Positions 23,223 through 33,400 of a stretch of 64,000 nt of DNA are shown here, one piece after another (the first letter of the stretch is position 1; each line of letters begins with the position of its first letter). Made by a program: the position numbers and the translations under genes. Source of the DNA: Seriola aureovittata (taxonomy: Eukaryota; Chordata; Actinopteri; Carangiformes; Carangidae); the NCBI RefSeq assembly GCF_021018895.1, contig NC_079384.1, positions 3,391,640-3,455,639 of the forward strand, in the 5' to 3' direction. Under the pieces are notes generated by a model. It saw only the letters and a list, made by a program, of their open reading frames with translations, was not told the DNA's origin and did no database searches.

Positions 23223-23687
23223 GGGACGGAGAGACTCTGCTGCAGTTTGCTGCCATCTATGGTTTCAGGAACATCCAGACCCTGGTCCACCGGATGAGGA
23301 AGGGACGAGTGCCGTACCAGCTGGTGGAGGTTCTGTCCTGCCCGGGAGGTAACTCTGCGCTGCACATGTTCACTCCTGTCAGTCCCACAGAGACCTACCT
23401 GCTCATGTTAACCCCCCCACCCCCCTTGTGTCCACTCAGGGTGCTTGAGTGGCCGCGGTCAGGCTGAGAGCGAGGCGGGAGGACGGGTGGACAAAGCCCT
23501 GGTCCAGCAGATGGAGGACTCCTACAGCAGCCTGCCGGTCCGTCTCCCAGAGGTCAACCCCGCCCTGCAGACCCTCTATCAAGACTGGCTCCAGGGCCAT
23601 GACTCCCCCCAGGCCAGCACGCTGCTGCACACCCAGTACAGAAACCAGGGTCAGGTCCACGCACAGCCCCCCCACATGCAGTGGTGA
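23221..23687 (+). pseudogene. orphan narf 3' fragment (exon 11 part plus exon 12), unit B
   Basis: The fragment lacks the first 30 bp and the acceptor of narf exon 11 and is preceded by CA repeats, so it cannot be spliced as in narf. Exon 11 remnant, donor, intron, exon 12 and stop are otherwise intact. One residue near the end differs (Ala for Thr in QVHTQPP). There is no upstream narf exon or promoter. The open frame probably reflects recent origin rather than function. Confidence 0.9.
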
Positions 23688-25150
23688 GGACAGGGTTTTA
23701 CTTTAAGACATGATGGTTGAATGAGGACCGCCTAAGCTCGGTCCTGATTCTGCTTGGACCATCTCCATCCTGCTGACGACCACGAAGGACCTGCTGAAGA
23801 GCTGCTGCTCTATGGACCAGGGACTGAATTCTCCGTATGTGCAGTTCTTCCACCTGACCACAGGGGGGCGATGTCTGTCTTTACAACATGGCCAAAGCTG
23901 AGCCTGAGGAGAGATGAGGTCCAGACTGAAGCCTTGATGTCACTGAGCTGCTCACATAATGACTAATAACATTAATTAGGTACAGAGTCGTCTGATTGTC
24001 CGGCTGCTCTGAGACGTCAGGGAATCTGAAGCATGTGTGAAGTATTTATGCCAAAATACAAAAATACAAAATGCAGAGCAATAATCCAGAGAGCAGAAAC
24101 ATGTAAAAGCTTTTAGCAGAACTGGAGCTGATGACCTGAACTTTGACCCAAAACCGTGTTTCACTCTAAACAACATGTTGCAATAACTTGCATTTATCAC
24201 CTGCTGCTGAACGCTCACCTTATTAACATACACACACAGAAATAAACACATGAACAAAATGTAGAAATACAGAAATAGATAAATATATCAATGAAATGAA
24301 TACATGTGAAAATACAGGAACAACCTTTGTCGTTACCAAAATGTATTTATGCTTGTGTCATTTTTTGTTCTTTAGTTACTTATAAACCACAGACTGACCG
24401 TCTGTACTCACATGTAGGCTGCACCCGTGTTTCTCTCTGCCCTATTCTTCATTTCTCCCTTTCTCTTTCTCTTTCTTTTAATCCACTTATCTTTACACCC
24501 GCGAAGGCGTTTCTCCTCCTCCTCCTCCTCCTCCTTCCTCCTCCTCCTTACCTGTTTGGAAACTCCCGCTGAAGAGGTGTGTTTCACCTGGGATCATTTC
24601 CCGTGACCTGTCACTTCTCCTTCAGAATCGATCGATGGTTCTCTCCTGACAGAAGCAGTCTAAGGTAGGTCTGAGTCTGTTTGCATTGCTGTTTGTTCTG
24701 CACTTGAAGCAGGGAAAGATATTGATCCAAACAAACCAAATATTTTCTCATGATAAGGCTTTGAATGTGTACTGAATCATGTTAGGTGTGTGTGTGTGTT
24801 TATTGTGAGTTTATTGTGAGTTTATTGTGATCATAAATTTTTTAAAGACAAGATGTTCTATTTGTTCCCAACAGAATGTGATAAATTTCATTTGATCAAG
24901 TTGTGATTTTTAAGGGTTACTCCAATATCTTTCCACATATCAATCACTGGTTTAATCCATAACAATGTTGTTTTATATTTTGCATGTAAAATCTGAGTAG
25001 TGTAGAATTACTAGTAACTACAGCTGTCAGGTGAAAGCATTTGGGTGAAGTACAGTATTTCTCCCTGACTTTATGGTAGAATGACGTTCAGGCGCCAGAG
25101 CGGTTCTTAATATTTACTTTGTTCCTTTCTCTGAAGACGGAAGATCCAAG

Positions 25151-25624
25151 ATGTCCAGCCTGAGGTTGTGTCTGACTTTGCTCTTTGCTGCTACTTTTCA
25201 ACAAGGCCAAGCCAAGACCTTATCAAATCCAGGTATTTATATGAACATACTGTATATACTGTAGATACATTATGAAGTAAGAGAAGGAAATCATAACTTC
25301 TGCTTTGTTCTCTTCCAGGAGTTTTACTGGAGTGCAACAGATCAGTGAACGTTGAAGCCAGAGGAACTGTGACACTAACCTGCATTGTGACTTACAACTT
25401 GGAGGACCCTGCAGCTTGTAAAGCTAGAGATCTAACCTGTAATGACGCAATTATCAGCAAACCTTATATAAAGAGGATCGGCAATCATGACATCATGTCA
25501 GTGAACATCTCACAAGTCCAGAAAATGGGGAATTACACCTTCAAAGTGAAGACAACCTGTGGTGCTGATGACTTTACGGTACAAATTAACCGGTTCAACA
25601 ACAAACGAGGTGTTACAGGTGAGT

Positions 25625-25721
<97 letters not shown>

Positions 25722-26061
25722 ATCATAATCACCTGTGTGTATACAGTAAAAGTCTTGGTTGTATTTAACCGACAGGTACTAACAGGTGTGTTCTTTGTTG
25801 TCAGATGAATTCTGGAATGTCAAAAAACCTGACCCGAAGCCAGAGCCAGAGCCAGAGTGGGAAAGCAGGATTCCCGCCGTGTTGGCTGTTTGTTTCATAA
25901 TCACTGGCCTCTGCATCATCATCCTGTGTTTCCTCTTTAGAACCAGAAGACGAAGACAAGTCATCAGAAACATGATGACGTGCAATACTCAAGATGACCT
26001 CAGTGACACAGACTCTGTGGTGGATAAAACCCCCCTGAACCCTGAACCCCAGACCCCCTGA
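25151..26061 (+). CDS. small type I membrane protein with one Ig-like domain, copy B
   Basis: Exons 25151-25232, 25319-25618 and 25805-26061 encode 212 residues with the same architecture and Cys pattern as copy A. The Ig exon differs from A at nine residues: 30, 32, 38, 42, 60, 62, 72, 79 and 114. Only two silent changes occur there. The change at 72 (Asn to Ile) removes one of the four glycosylation sequons. Exon 1 differs at several further residues. The stalk/transmembrane/tail exon is identical to A base for base. Splice sites are intact, so a functional protein is expected. The AATAAA used in copy A is altered to GATAAA. A later AATAAA near 26621 exists. Confidence 0.8.
25625..25721. 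repeat. (GT)n run after the Ig-exon donor, copy B
   Basis: About 48 GT units, the longest of the three copies, starting just after ACAG|GTGAGTGG. Confidence 0.95.
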
Positions 26062-26681
26062 CAACATCTGTAATCTGTGTTTCAGTGTATGTGTGTGGGG
26101 GTGGGGGGTGACGTTTATCTTTTTTAATTTCTTTACACTTTCAATAATCTGTGACATATTTTTTACAAATTGATAAATGTAAATATGAGGATTTGTGTTT
26201 TTATAGATTGATAAATGTAAATATGATGATTTGTGTTTTTATAGATTGATTGATTGATCCATGTATATATTCTGTGATAATCAGATTAAAGGGTTATGTC
26301 ACCATTTGAACACATGCAGTCTCCTCATGATGAAGAGTATGACCCTGTGCTGTGCTGTGATGAGTTGCATTATGGGAAATTTGGGATTCAATTACAAGGG
26401 ATTAAAAACCAGGAGAGAATTTCCTCCTTTTTCTAATGTGTCACTTGGAAATCCACCTTTATATATAATATAATATTATATTATATTATATTATATTTCA
26501 TCTTACTGTTGATAATGACATGAAAAAGCTAATCATTGTTACAGTGACAGGGTGTTAATGTGTCAGTCATGGTGCAGATTAACTCAGCCACTGTACATAA
26601 CACATCTTCTGTGTGATGGAAAATAAACATCTGTCAGTATCAAGCACTTCCTCGTCTTTGATGTGACTATGACGTCGCAGA

Positions 26682-26685
<4 letters not shown>

Positions 26686-26712
<27 letters not shown>

Positions 26713-26736
26713 ACACACACACACACACGCGCGCGT
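26686..26736. repeat. CA-rich junction between units B and C
   Basis: Interrupted (CA)n ending in a CG-rich stretch that runs into narf exon 11 sequence at 26737, the same junction as A/B with a slightly different CG spacer. Confidence 0.9.
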
Positions 26737-27203
26737 GCGGGACGGAGAGACTCTGCTGCAGTTTGCTGCCATCTATGGTTTCAGGAACATCCAGACCCTG
26801 GTCCACCGGATGAGGAAGGGACGAGTGCCGTACCAGCTGGTGGAGGTTCTGTCCTGCCCGGGAGGTAACTCTGCGCTGCACATGTTTACTCCTGTAGGTC
26901 CCACAGAGACCTACCTGCTCATGTTAACCCCCCCACCCCCCTTGTGTCCACTCAGGGTGCTTGAGTGGCCGCGGTCAGGCTGAGAGCGAGGCGGGAGGAC
27001 GGGTGGACAAAGCCCTGGTCCAGCAGATGGAGGACTCCTACAGCAGCCTGCCGGTCCGTCTCCCAGAGGTCAACCCCGCCCTGCAGACCCTCTATCAAGA
27101 CTGGCTCCAGGGCCAAGACTCCCCCCAGGCCAGCACGCTGCTGCACACCCAGTACAGAAACCAGGGTCAGGTCCACGCACAGCCCCCCCACATGCAGTGG
27201 TGA
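26737..27203 (+). pseudogene. orphan narf 3' fragment, unit C
   Basis: Same structure as the unit B fragment: truncated exon 11, intact intron, exon 12 and stop. It differs from narf by His to Gln in the QGHDSP segment and Thr to Ala near the end. No upstream exons exist, so it is a non-processed partial copy. Confidence 0.9.
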
Positions 27204-28694
27204 GGACAGGGTTTTACTTTAAGACATGATGGTTGAATGAGGACCGCCTAAGCTCGGTCCTGATTCTGCTTGGACCATCTCCATCCTGCTGACGACCACG
27301 AAGGACCTGCTGAAGAGCTGCTGCTCTATGGACCAGGGACTGAATTCTCCGTATGTGCAGTTCTTTCACCTGACCACAGGGGGGCGATGTCTGTCTTTAC
27401 AACATGGCCAAAGCTGAGCCTGAGGAGAGATGAGGTCCAGACTGAAGCCTTGATGTCACTGAGCTGCTCACATAATGACTAATAACATTAATTAGGTACA
27501 GAGTCGTCTGATTGTCCGGCTGCTCTGAGACGTCAGGGAGTCTGAAGCATGTGTGAAGTATTTATGCCAAAATACAAAAATACAAAATGCAGAGCAATAA
27601 TCCAGAGAGCAGAAACATGTAAAAGCTTTTAGCAGAACTGGAGCTGATGACCTGAACTTTGACCCAAAACCGTGTTTCACTCTAAACAACATGTTGCAAT
27701 AACTTGCATTTATCACCTGCTGCTGAACGCTCACCTTATTAACATACACACACAGAAATAAACACATGAACAAAATGTAGAAATACAGAAATAGATCAAT
27801 ATATCAATGAAATGAATACATGTGAAAATACAGGAACAACCTTTGTCGTTACCAAAATGTATTTATGCTTGTGTCATTTTTTGTTCTTTAGTTACTTATA
27901 AACCACAGACTGACCGTCTGTACTCACATGTAGGCTGCACCCGTGTTTCTCTCTGCCCTATTCTTCATTTCTCCCTTTCTCTTTCTCTTTCTTTTAATCC
28001 ACTTATCTTTACACCCGCGAAGGCGTTTCTCCTCCTCCTCCTCCTCCTCCTCCTTCCTCCTCCTCCTTCCTCCTCCTCCTTACCTGTTTGGAAACTCCCG
28101 CTGAAGAGGTGTGTTTCACCTGGGATCATTTCCCGTGACCTGTCACTTCTCCTTCAGAATCGATCGATGGTTCTCTCCTGACAGAAGCAGTCTAAGGTAG
28201 GTCTGAGTCTGTTTGCATTTCTGTTTGTTCTGCACTTGAAGCAGGGAAAGATATTGATCCAAACAAACCAAATATTTTCTCGTGATAAGGCTTTGAATGT
28301 GTACTGAATCATATTAGGTGTGTGTGTGTGTGTGTGTGTGTGTTTATTGTGAGTTTATTGTGAGTTTATTGTGATCATAAATTTTTTAAAGACAAGATGT
28401 TCTATTTGTTCCCAACACAATGTGATAAATTTCATTTGATCAAGTTGTGATTTTTAAGGGTTACTCCAATATCTTTCCACATATCAATCACTGGTTTAAT
28501 CCATAACAATGTTGTTTTATATTTTGCATGTAAAATCTGAGTAGTGTAGAATTGCTAGTAACTACAGCTGTCAGGTGAAAGCATTTGGGTGAAGTACAGT
28601 ATTTCTCCCTGACTTTATGGTAGAATGACTTTCAGGTGCCAGAGCGGCTCTTAACATTTACTTTGTTCCTTTCTCTGAAGACAGAAGATCCAAG

Positions 28695-29168
28695 ATGTCG
28701 AACCTGAGCTTGTGTCTGACTTTGCTCATTGCTGTTACTTTTCAACAAGGCCAAGCCAAGACCTTATCAAATCAAGGTATTTATATGAACATAATGTATA
28801 TACTGTAGATACATAATGAAGTAAGAGAAGGAAATCATAACTTCTGCCTTGTTCTTTTCCAGGAGTTTTACTGAAGTGCAACAGATCAGTGGAATTTGAA
28901 GCTGGAGGAACTGTGACACTAACCTGCATTGTGACTTACAACTTGGAGGACCCTGCAGTTTGTAAAGTTACAGATCTACTCTGTAATGACGCAAATATCA
29001 GCAAACCTTATATAAAGAGGATCGGCACTCATGACATCATGTCAGTGAACATCTCACAAGTCCAGAAAATGGGGAATTACACCTTCAAAGTGAAGACAAC
29101 CTGTGGTGGTGATGACTTTACGGTACAAATTAACCGGTTCATCGGCAAACGTGGTGTTACAAGTGAGT

Positions 29169-29213
<45 letters not shown>

Positions 29214-29544
29214 ATCATTATCACCTGTGTGTATACAGTAAAAGTCTTGGTTGTATTTAACCCACAGGTACTAACAGGTGTGTTCTTTGTTGTCAGGTGC
29301 AGTCTGGAATGTCAAAAAAACTGAGCCAGGGCCAGAGCCACAGCAGGAAAGCAGGATTCCCGCCACAATGGCTGTTTGTTTCACGATCATTGGCGTCTGC
29401 ATCATCCTGTGTTTCCTCTTTAGAACCAGAAGACGAAGACAAGTCATCAGAAACATGATGACGTGCAATACTCAAGATGACCTCAGTGACACAGACTCTG
29501 TGGTGGATAAAACCCCCCTGAACCCTGAACCCCAGACCCCCTGA
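28695..29544 (+). CDS. small type I membrane protein with one Ig-like domain, copy C
   Basis: Exons 28695-28776, 28863-29162 and 29297-29544 encode 209 residues. The Cys pattern matches copies A and B. Against copy A the Ig exon has about 13 replacements (residues 30, 38, 39, 62-64, 67, 79, 83, 110, 114, 121, 122) and two silent changes. The stalk is shorter and differs (TEPGPEPQQES) and the transmembrane segment differs slightly. The tail from RTRRRR onward is identical. The exon 2 donor is ACAA|GTGAGT instead of ACAG, a slightly weaker match that also changes the junction residue. It is the copy nearest to the cd7-like gene and the most diverged. Confidence 0.78.
29169..29210. repeat. (GT)n run after the Ig-exon donor, copy C
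   Basis: About 21 GT units, the shortest of the three copies. Confidence 0.95.
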
Positions 29545-30044
29545 CAACATCTGTAATCTGTGTTTCAGTATATGTGTGTGGGGGTGGGGGGTTATTCCTC
29601 AACACAGCTGGCTGTGTGTCCTCCTGCCTCTGAAACGTCAGCCTGACGTTTATCCTATTTAATTTCTTTACACTTTCAATAATCTGTGACATATTTTTTA
29701 CAAATTGATAAATGTAAATATGATGATTTGTGTTTTTACAGATTGATAAATGTAAATATGATGATTTGTGTTTTTACAAATTGATAAATGTAAATATGAT
29801 GATTTGTGTTTTTACAGATTGATTGATCCATGTATATATTCTGTGATAATCTGATTAAAGGGTTATGTCACCATTTGAACACATGCAGTCTCCTCATGAT
29901 GAAGAGTATGACCCTGTGCTGTGCTGTGATGAGTTGCATTATGGGAAATTTGGGATCCAGCATTTTTGGGATCAAATTACAAGGGATTAAAAACCAGGAG
30001 AGAATTTCCTCCTTTTTCTAATGTCACTTGGAAATCCACCTTTA

Positions 30045-30205
30045 TATATAATATAATATAATATAATATATTTAATACAATATAGCATAACATAATATAA
30101 TATAATATAACATCACATATTATATTATTATATAATTATATTATATTATATTATATTATATTATATTATATTATATTATATTATATTATATTATATTATA
30201 TTTCA
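30045..30205. repeat. TATAT-type pentanucleotide array, unit C
   Basis: About 160 bp of ATAAT/TTATA units. The same site in A (22928-22966) and B (26460-26500) holds only about 40 bp. The strands are self-complementary, so hairpins are possible. Confidence 0.9.
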
Positions 30206-30385
30206 TGTTACTGTTGATAATGACATGAAAAAGTTAATAATTGTTACAGTGACAGGGTGTTAATGTGTCAGTCATGGTGCAGATTAACTCAGCCACTGTA
30301 CATAACACATCTTCTGTGTGATGGAAAATAAACATCTGTCAGTATCAAGCACTTCCTCGTCTTTGATGTGACTGTGATGTCGCAG

Positions 30386-30423
<38 letters not shown>

Positions 30424-30499
30424 CAGTTTCCCCTGTACACCACACTGCTCTCTCTGAGTGACAGTCAGTCAGTTGTGGGCCTGCAGCCCGGCTCACAGG

Positions 30500-31978
30500 A
30501 TGGAAGCGTACTCGTGGAGCTGTGTGCTGGGATTACTCTGCATGCCTGCTGAGGTTATACTCCACACCTGGACAGGTGAGTGTGTGTGTGTGTGTGTGTG
30601 TGTGCGTGTGTGTGCATGTGTGTGTGTGTGAGAGAGAGACTGGATGGAGGAGTGTGAGTCGTCTGTTCCTGTTTGTCATGTTTTTGTCGTTTGAGCAGTG
30701 AAACGACCGGTTGATTCTTTACTTCAGTAAAAGTACAACAGTGAAAACTAAAAGTCCTTCAATCACAATCTGAATAGTTCAAAGTCATTTTATCAGCAAA
30801 CCGTTCTCAGAGTGTTAGAACTAACAGCATCGTTCTGCAGGAGAACACTTTGTTACTGGTTCATTAACGTCTCACTGTTTCCTGCAGATGGTCTCAGTCG
30901 GGTTCAGGGACTCACAAGTCAAACAGTGGAGAACCACTGGTTTAATTATGTGTCATAAAATTCTTTTTTTTTAATGATTTTTAAACTTCATCTAAAATGT
31001 GACCTTTGACTGTGGCTGCTAAATACAGTTAAACAGGAAGCACAGTTTCACTGAGCTGTAGAGTAGACGTATAAAACTTGAGTAAAGGTTGGCAGAGGTG
31101 ATAACTGTCTGACCCGTCTTCAGTTTCCTGACGTTTCTCTACATGAACAACTCACTGCTCTCAGTAACCGTCCTCCTCTTCCTCTCCACAGTGTCTCAGG
31201 CCCCTCTGTCCGTGTCTTTCCTGAGAGTAAACTCATCTGCTGAGATCACGTGCACCACGTCGCTGTCTAACCCGATGGGGCTCTACCTGCACAGGCGCTT
31301 CAGTGGTGACAGGGACGTTGTGTTCCTATCCCTGACAGAGGGGCGAATCACCAAGCATAAAACAGATCCAAAATTTGATAACCGAATTGTAGTAACTGCG
31401 GACGAGCAGGTGATGGAGGGCTCTGGGTTCACGCTGAGCCTGTCTCTGCTGGAGCTGGACGACACCGACATGTACTACTGCAGCTGGATCCACTTCAGTC
31501 AACAGACCCACCAGAAGGAAACCCAGTCCAGCAACGGCACCATCATCATTGTCAAAGGTGAAAGGACACACACATACACACCGTCCATTCATAATGAGAA
31601 TTTATAACTTGTTATAAGCTTTGTTCTTGTGTCTCACAGAGGAGGGCCTCCAGGAACCGTGCAAGGACAAGATTCTGGATGTGACCTTGATTTCCTTGAG
31701 CATGACAGCGTTCGCCGCCGTACTGGTCCTTTTCATTGTAGCACTGATTCTGAAATGCAGACGCGTAAGTACGAAGCTGACTTATTCTCTCATCAGCACG
31801 AGCAAAGACGAACAGCACTGTGTTCAGACGAACGTGTTTCTCTGTGTTACAGTTCAGAAAGACCTTCAGACCTGCTGCAGAACCACGCAGACCCACCAGC
31901 CCTCGGCACATCTGTCCTCAGCACTATCCCTACATGATCACATCTGCAAACCCTCTGGACTTCAGGGGCATCTTGTGA
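30500..31978 (+). CDS. cd7-like: CD7-like single V-type Ig membrane receptor
   Basis: Four exons: 30500-30575, 31192-31557, 31640-31764 and 31853-31978 (230 residues). Exon 1 encodes a signal peptide and ends in phase 1, joining exon 2 in frame at VSQAPLSVSF. The V-type domain has ITC on strand B and DDTDMYYCSW on strand F. It also has GLYLHRRF, which resembles the CD7 pattern GIYLRQL. A hydrophobic segment (about residues 160-185) follows. The short basic tail contains YPYM, a YxxM motif of the kind that in CD7 recruits PI3-kinase. CD7 is a T/NK-cell receptor; in mammals it maps near this gene block. Splice sites are consensus. An alternative start at 31143 inside intron 1 would also give a signal-like sequence. 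CD300-like V-domain proteins are an alternative assignment. Confidence 0.75.
30578..30629. repeat. (TG)n tract after the cd7-like exon 1 donor
   Basis: Interrupted TG units begin directly at the donor GTGAGTG of exon 1, the same arrangement as in the Ig-like copies. Confidence 0.9.
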
Positions 31979-33400
31979 AGAGCTGAATGTGTCATATATG
32001 CAGAGTCTGTAATGACTGAGGTCTACAGCTCGACCCATTAGAGCTGCTTCATCTCTTGTTCTCTTCTTTTCATTTCCTTTTACACAAATTTGTGTTGTTT
32101 GCAGAAAAGTGATAGAGCCACCACATCCTGTATGATGTGTGGTGCACGGACATGTTTGCGTGTGAGCGGTGCTGTAAAAACACACACTGCAAAACAGAGC
32201 ATCTTCTTGTTCCATGTTGTGCAACACGTTTGCTTGACCTTTTCAGTTTTACATCATGATTACTGTATGTTTCCATCAAGAGATATTGTTCTTTCTGTTT
32301 CTGTCTGTCTTGATTTGAACATTAAAGCTTTTTCCAGCGGTGCTATTCAGTTTAATGTCACCTCTTCTTCCTTCACCTGTGTCTTTATTTAAAATCCAGA
32401 CACATGTTCCTATCAGCTCATGTACCGTCAGTTGTTTAACCTGCTGCTCTCTCTGAACGAATAATCATGTGTTAGGTTTTTTCCATGCCACTTTCTGAAT
32501 ATGTGTAAATAAACAAGAATACAAAGAAGTGGTCACACCCTGCAGGACTGAAGCTTTTACTTTAGCTTTCAGTTCATTGCTTATATTCATGACCTCGGGC
32601 CTGTTGAAATGAGACAGAAGAACATCTTAGTGGAGCAGGTCTTATTGAGGCGCCAGTTGTTTCAGTACACACTGATCTCCGCATATACATCTGTGTGAAA
32701 CTAAAAGTGTCTTAATGTGTCTGTCTAATATGGCCTGGTTTTTTTTTCTACAGATATTTTAAAGCATGAGCTAGAGTTATTTTCTGTTTCTGTTCATGTT
32801 CAATGGGCAGAAAATAAAACAATAACTATCATTCAGTCCCATTTTCAAAGTTTAATTCTTCAGGTTTAATATGATGCAATGTTTTTCAACAGAGAGGCAT
32901 TTACTGTACAGAGAACTGTCAACAGGTTTATTTAGTGTCACATAAACTGAAGGCAATCGATGGTAAAACTCGTGGAAAAGCGCTAATATAAAAACAGCTG
33001 CACCGCTCCTCGTGTGGAACCTTCGTTCTGAACTGTCGGTTTCCCAGGGACGACTGAGGGGATAACACAACGTACAGCCTTGAAAACTGTGATAACACTG
33101 TGAAACAACTATGAAGTTAACGTTATTGAATTAAAGAAACGCGTTTTGAAGCGCGTAGACGTGGTGAAGTTTTAGCATTAGCATTAGCTAGCTAGCTAGC
33201 TAGCTGAGGGCACGGAGCCTGTGGGAAAAACTTCCCGGGAAACATCAACGTTTTTTGGGGGTTTCATCTTTGCTCCTCCTGCTCTTGAGTCCAGCAGAGG
33301 CTGCTATCTGAAGCGGGTCGCCGAGAAACCAGAACACCATCAAACTGGACTGAAAGTGTTTTCTTAGTTTAAAGCCCGACAGCCTCCGTGGCAGGAGAAG
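31979..33400. other. cd7-like 3' UTR and spacer before fdxr
   Basis: Possible poly(A) signals are ATTAAA at 32321-32326 and AATAAA at 32508-32513. The segment 32630-32800 is repeated in fdxr intron 2 (35328-35482). The fdxr 5' flank holds a GCTA run at 33186-33204. No other exon was recognised. Confidence 0.6.
32630..32800. repeat. dispersed repeat, copy 1
   Basis: About 170 bp that reappears in the same orientation at 35328-35482. Shared blocks include CTTATTGAG, ATGGCCTGGTTTTTT and AAAGCATGAGCTAGAG. Probably a fragment of an unidentified interspersed element. Confidence 0.7.

Larger units (their letters stand above)
23221..26736 (+). repeat. tandem unit B
   Basis: Second direct repeat, 3516 bp to the start of C. 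It carries an orphan narf 3' fragment and Ig-like copy B. It shares the 434-bp deletion and several intron variants with C, but its last Ig exon is identical to A. Confidence 0.95.
26737..30421 (+). repeat. tandem unit C
   Basis: Third direct repeat. It ends in the ancestral (CA)n at about 30390-30421, after which unique sequence and the cd7-like gene begin. It has an extra insert of about 70 bp in the 3' UTR of the Ig gene and a TATAT-type expansion at 30045-30205. Confidence 0.93.
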
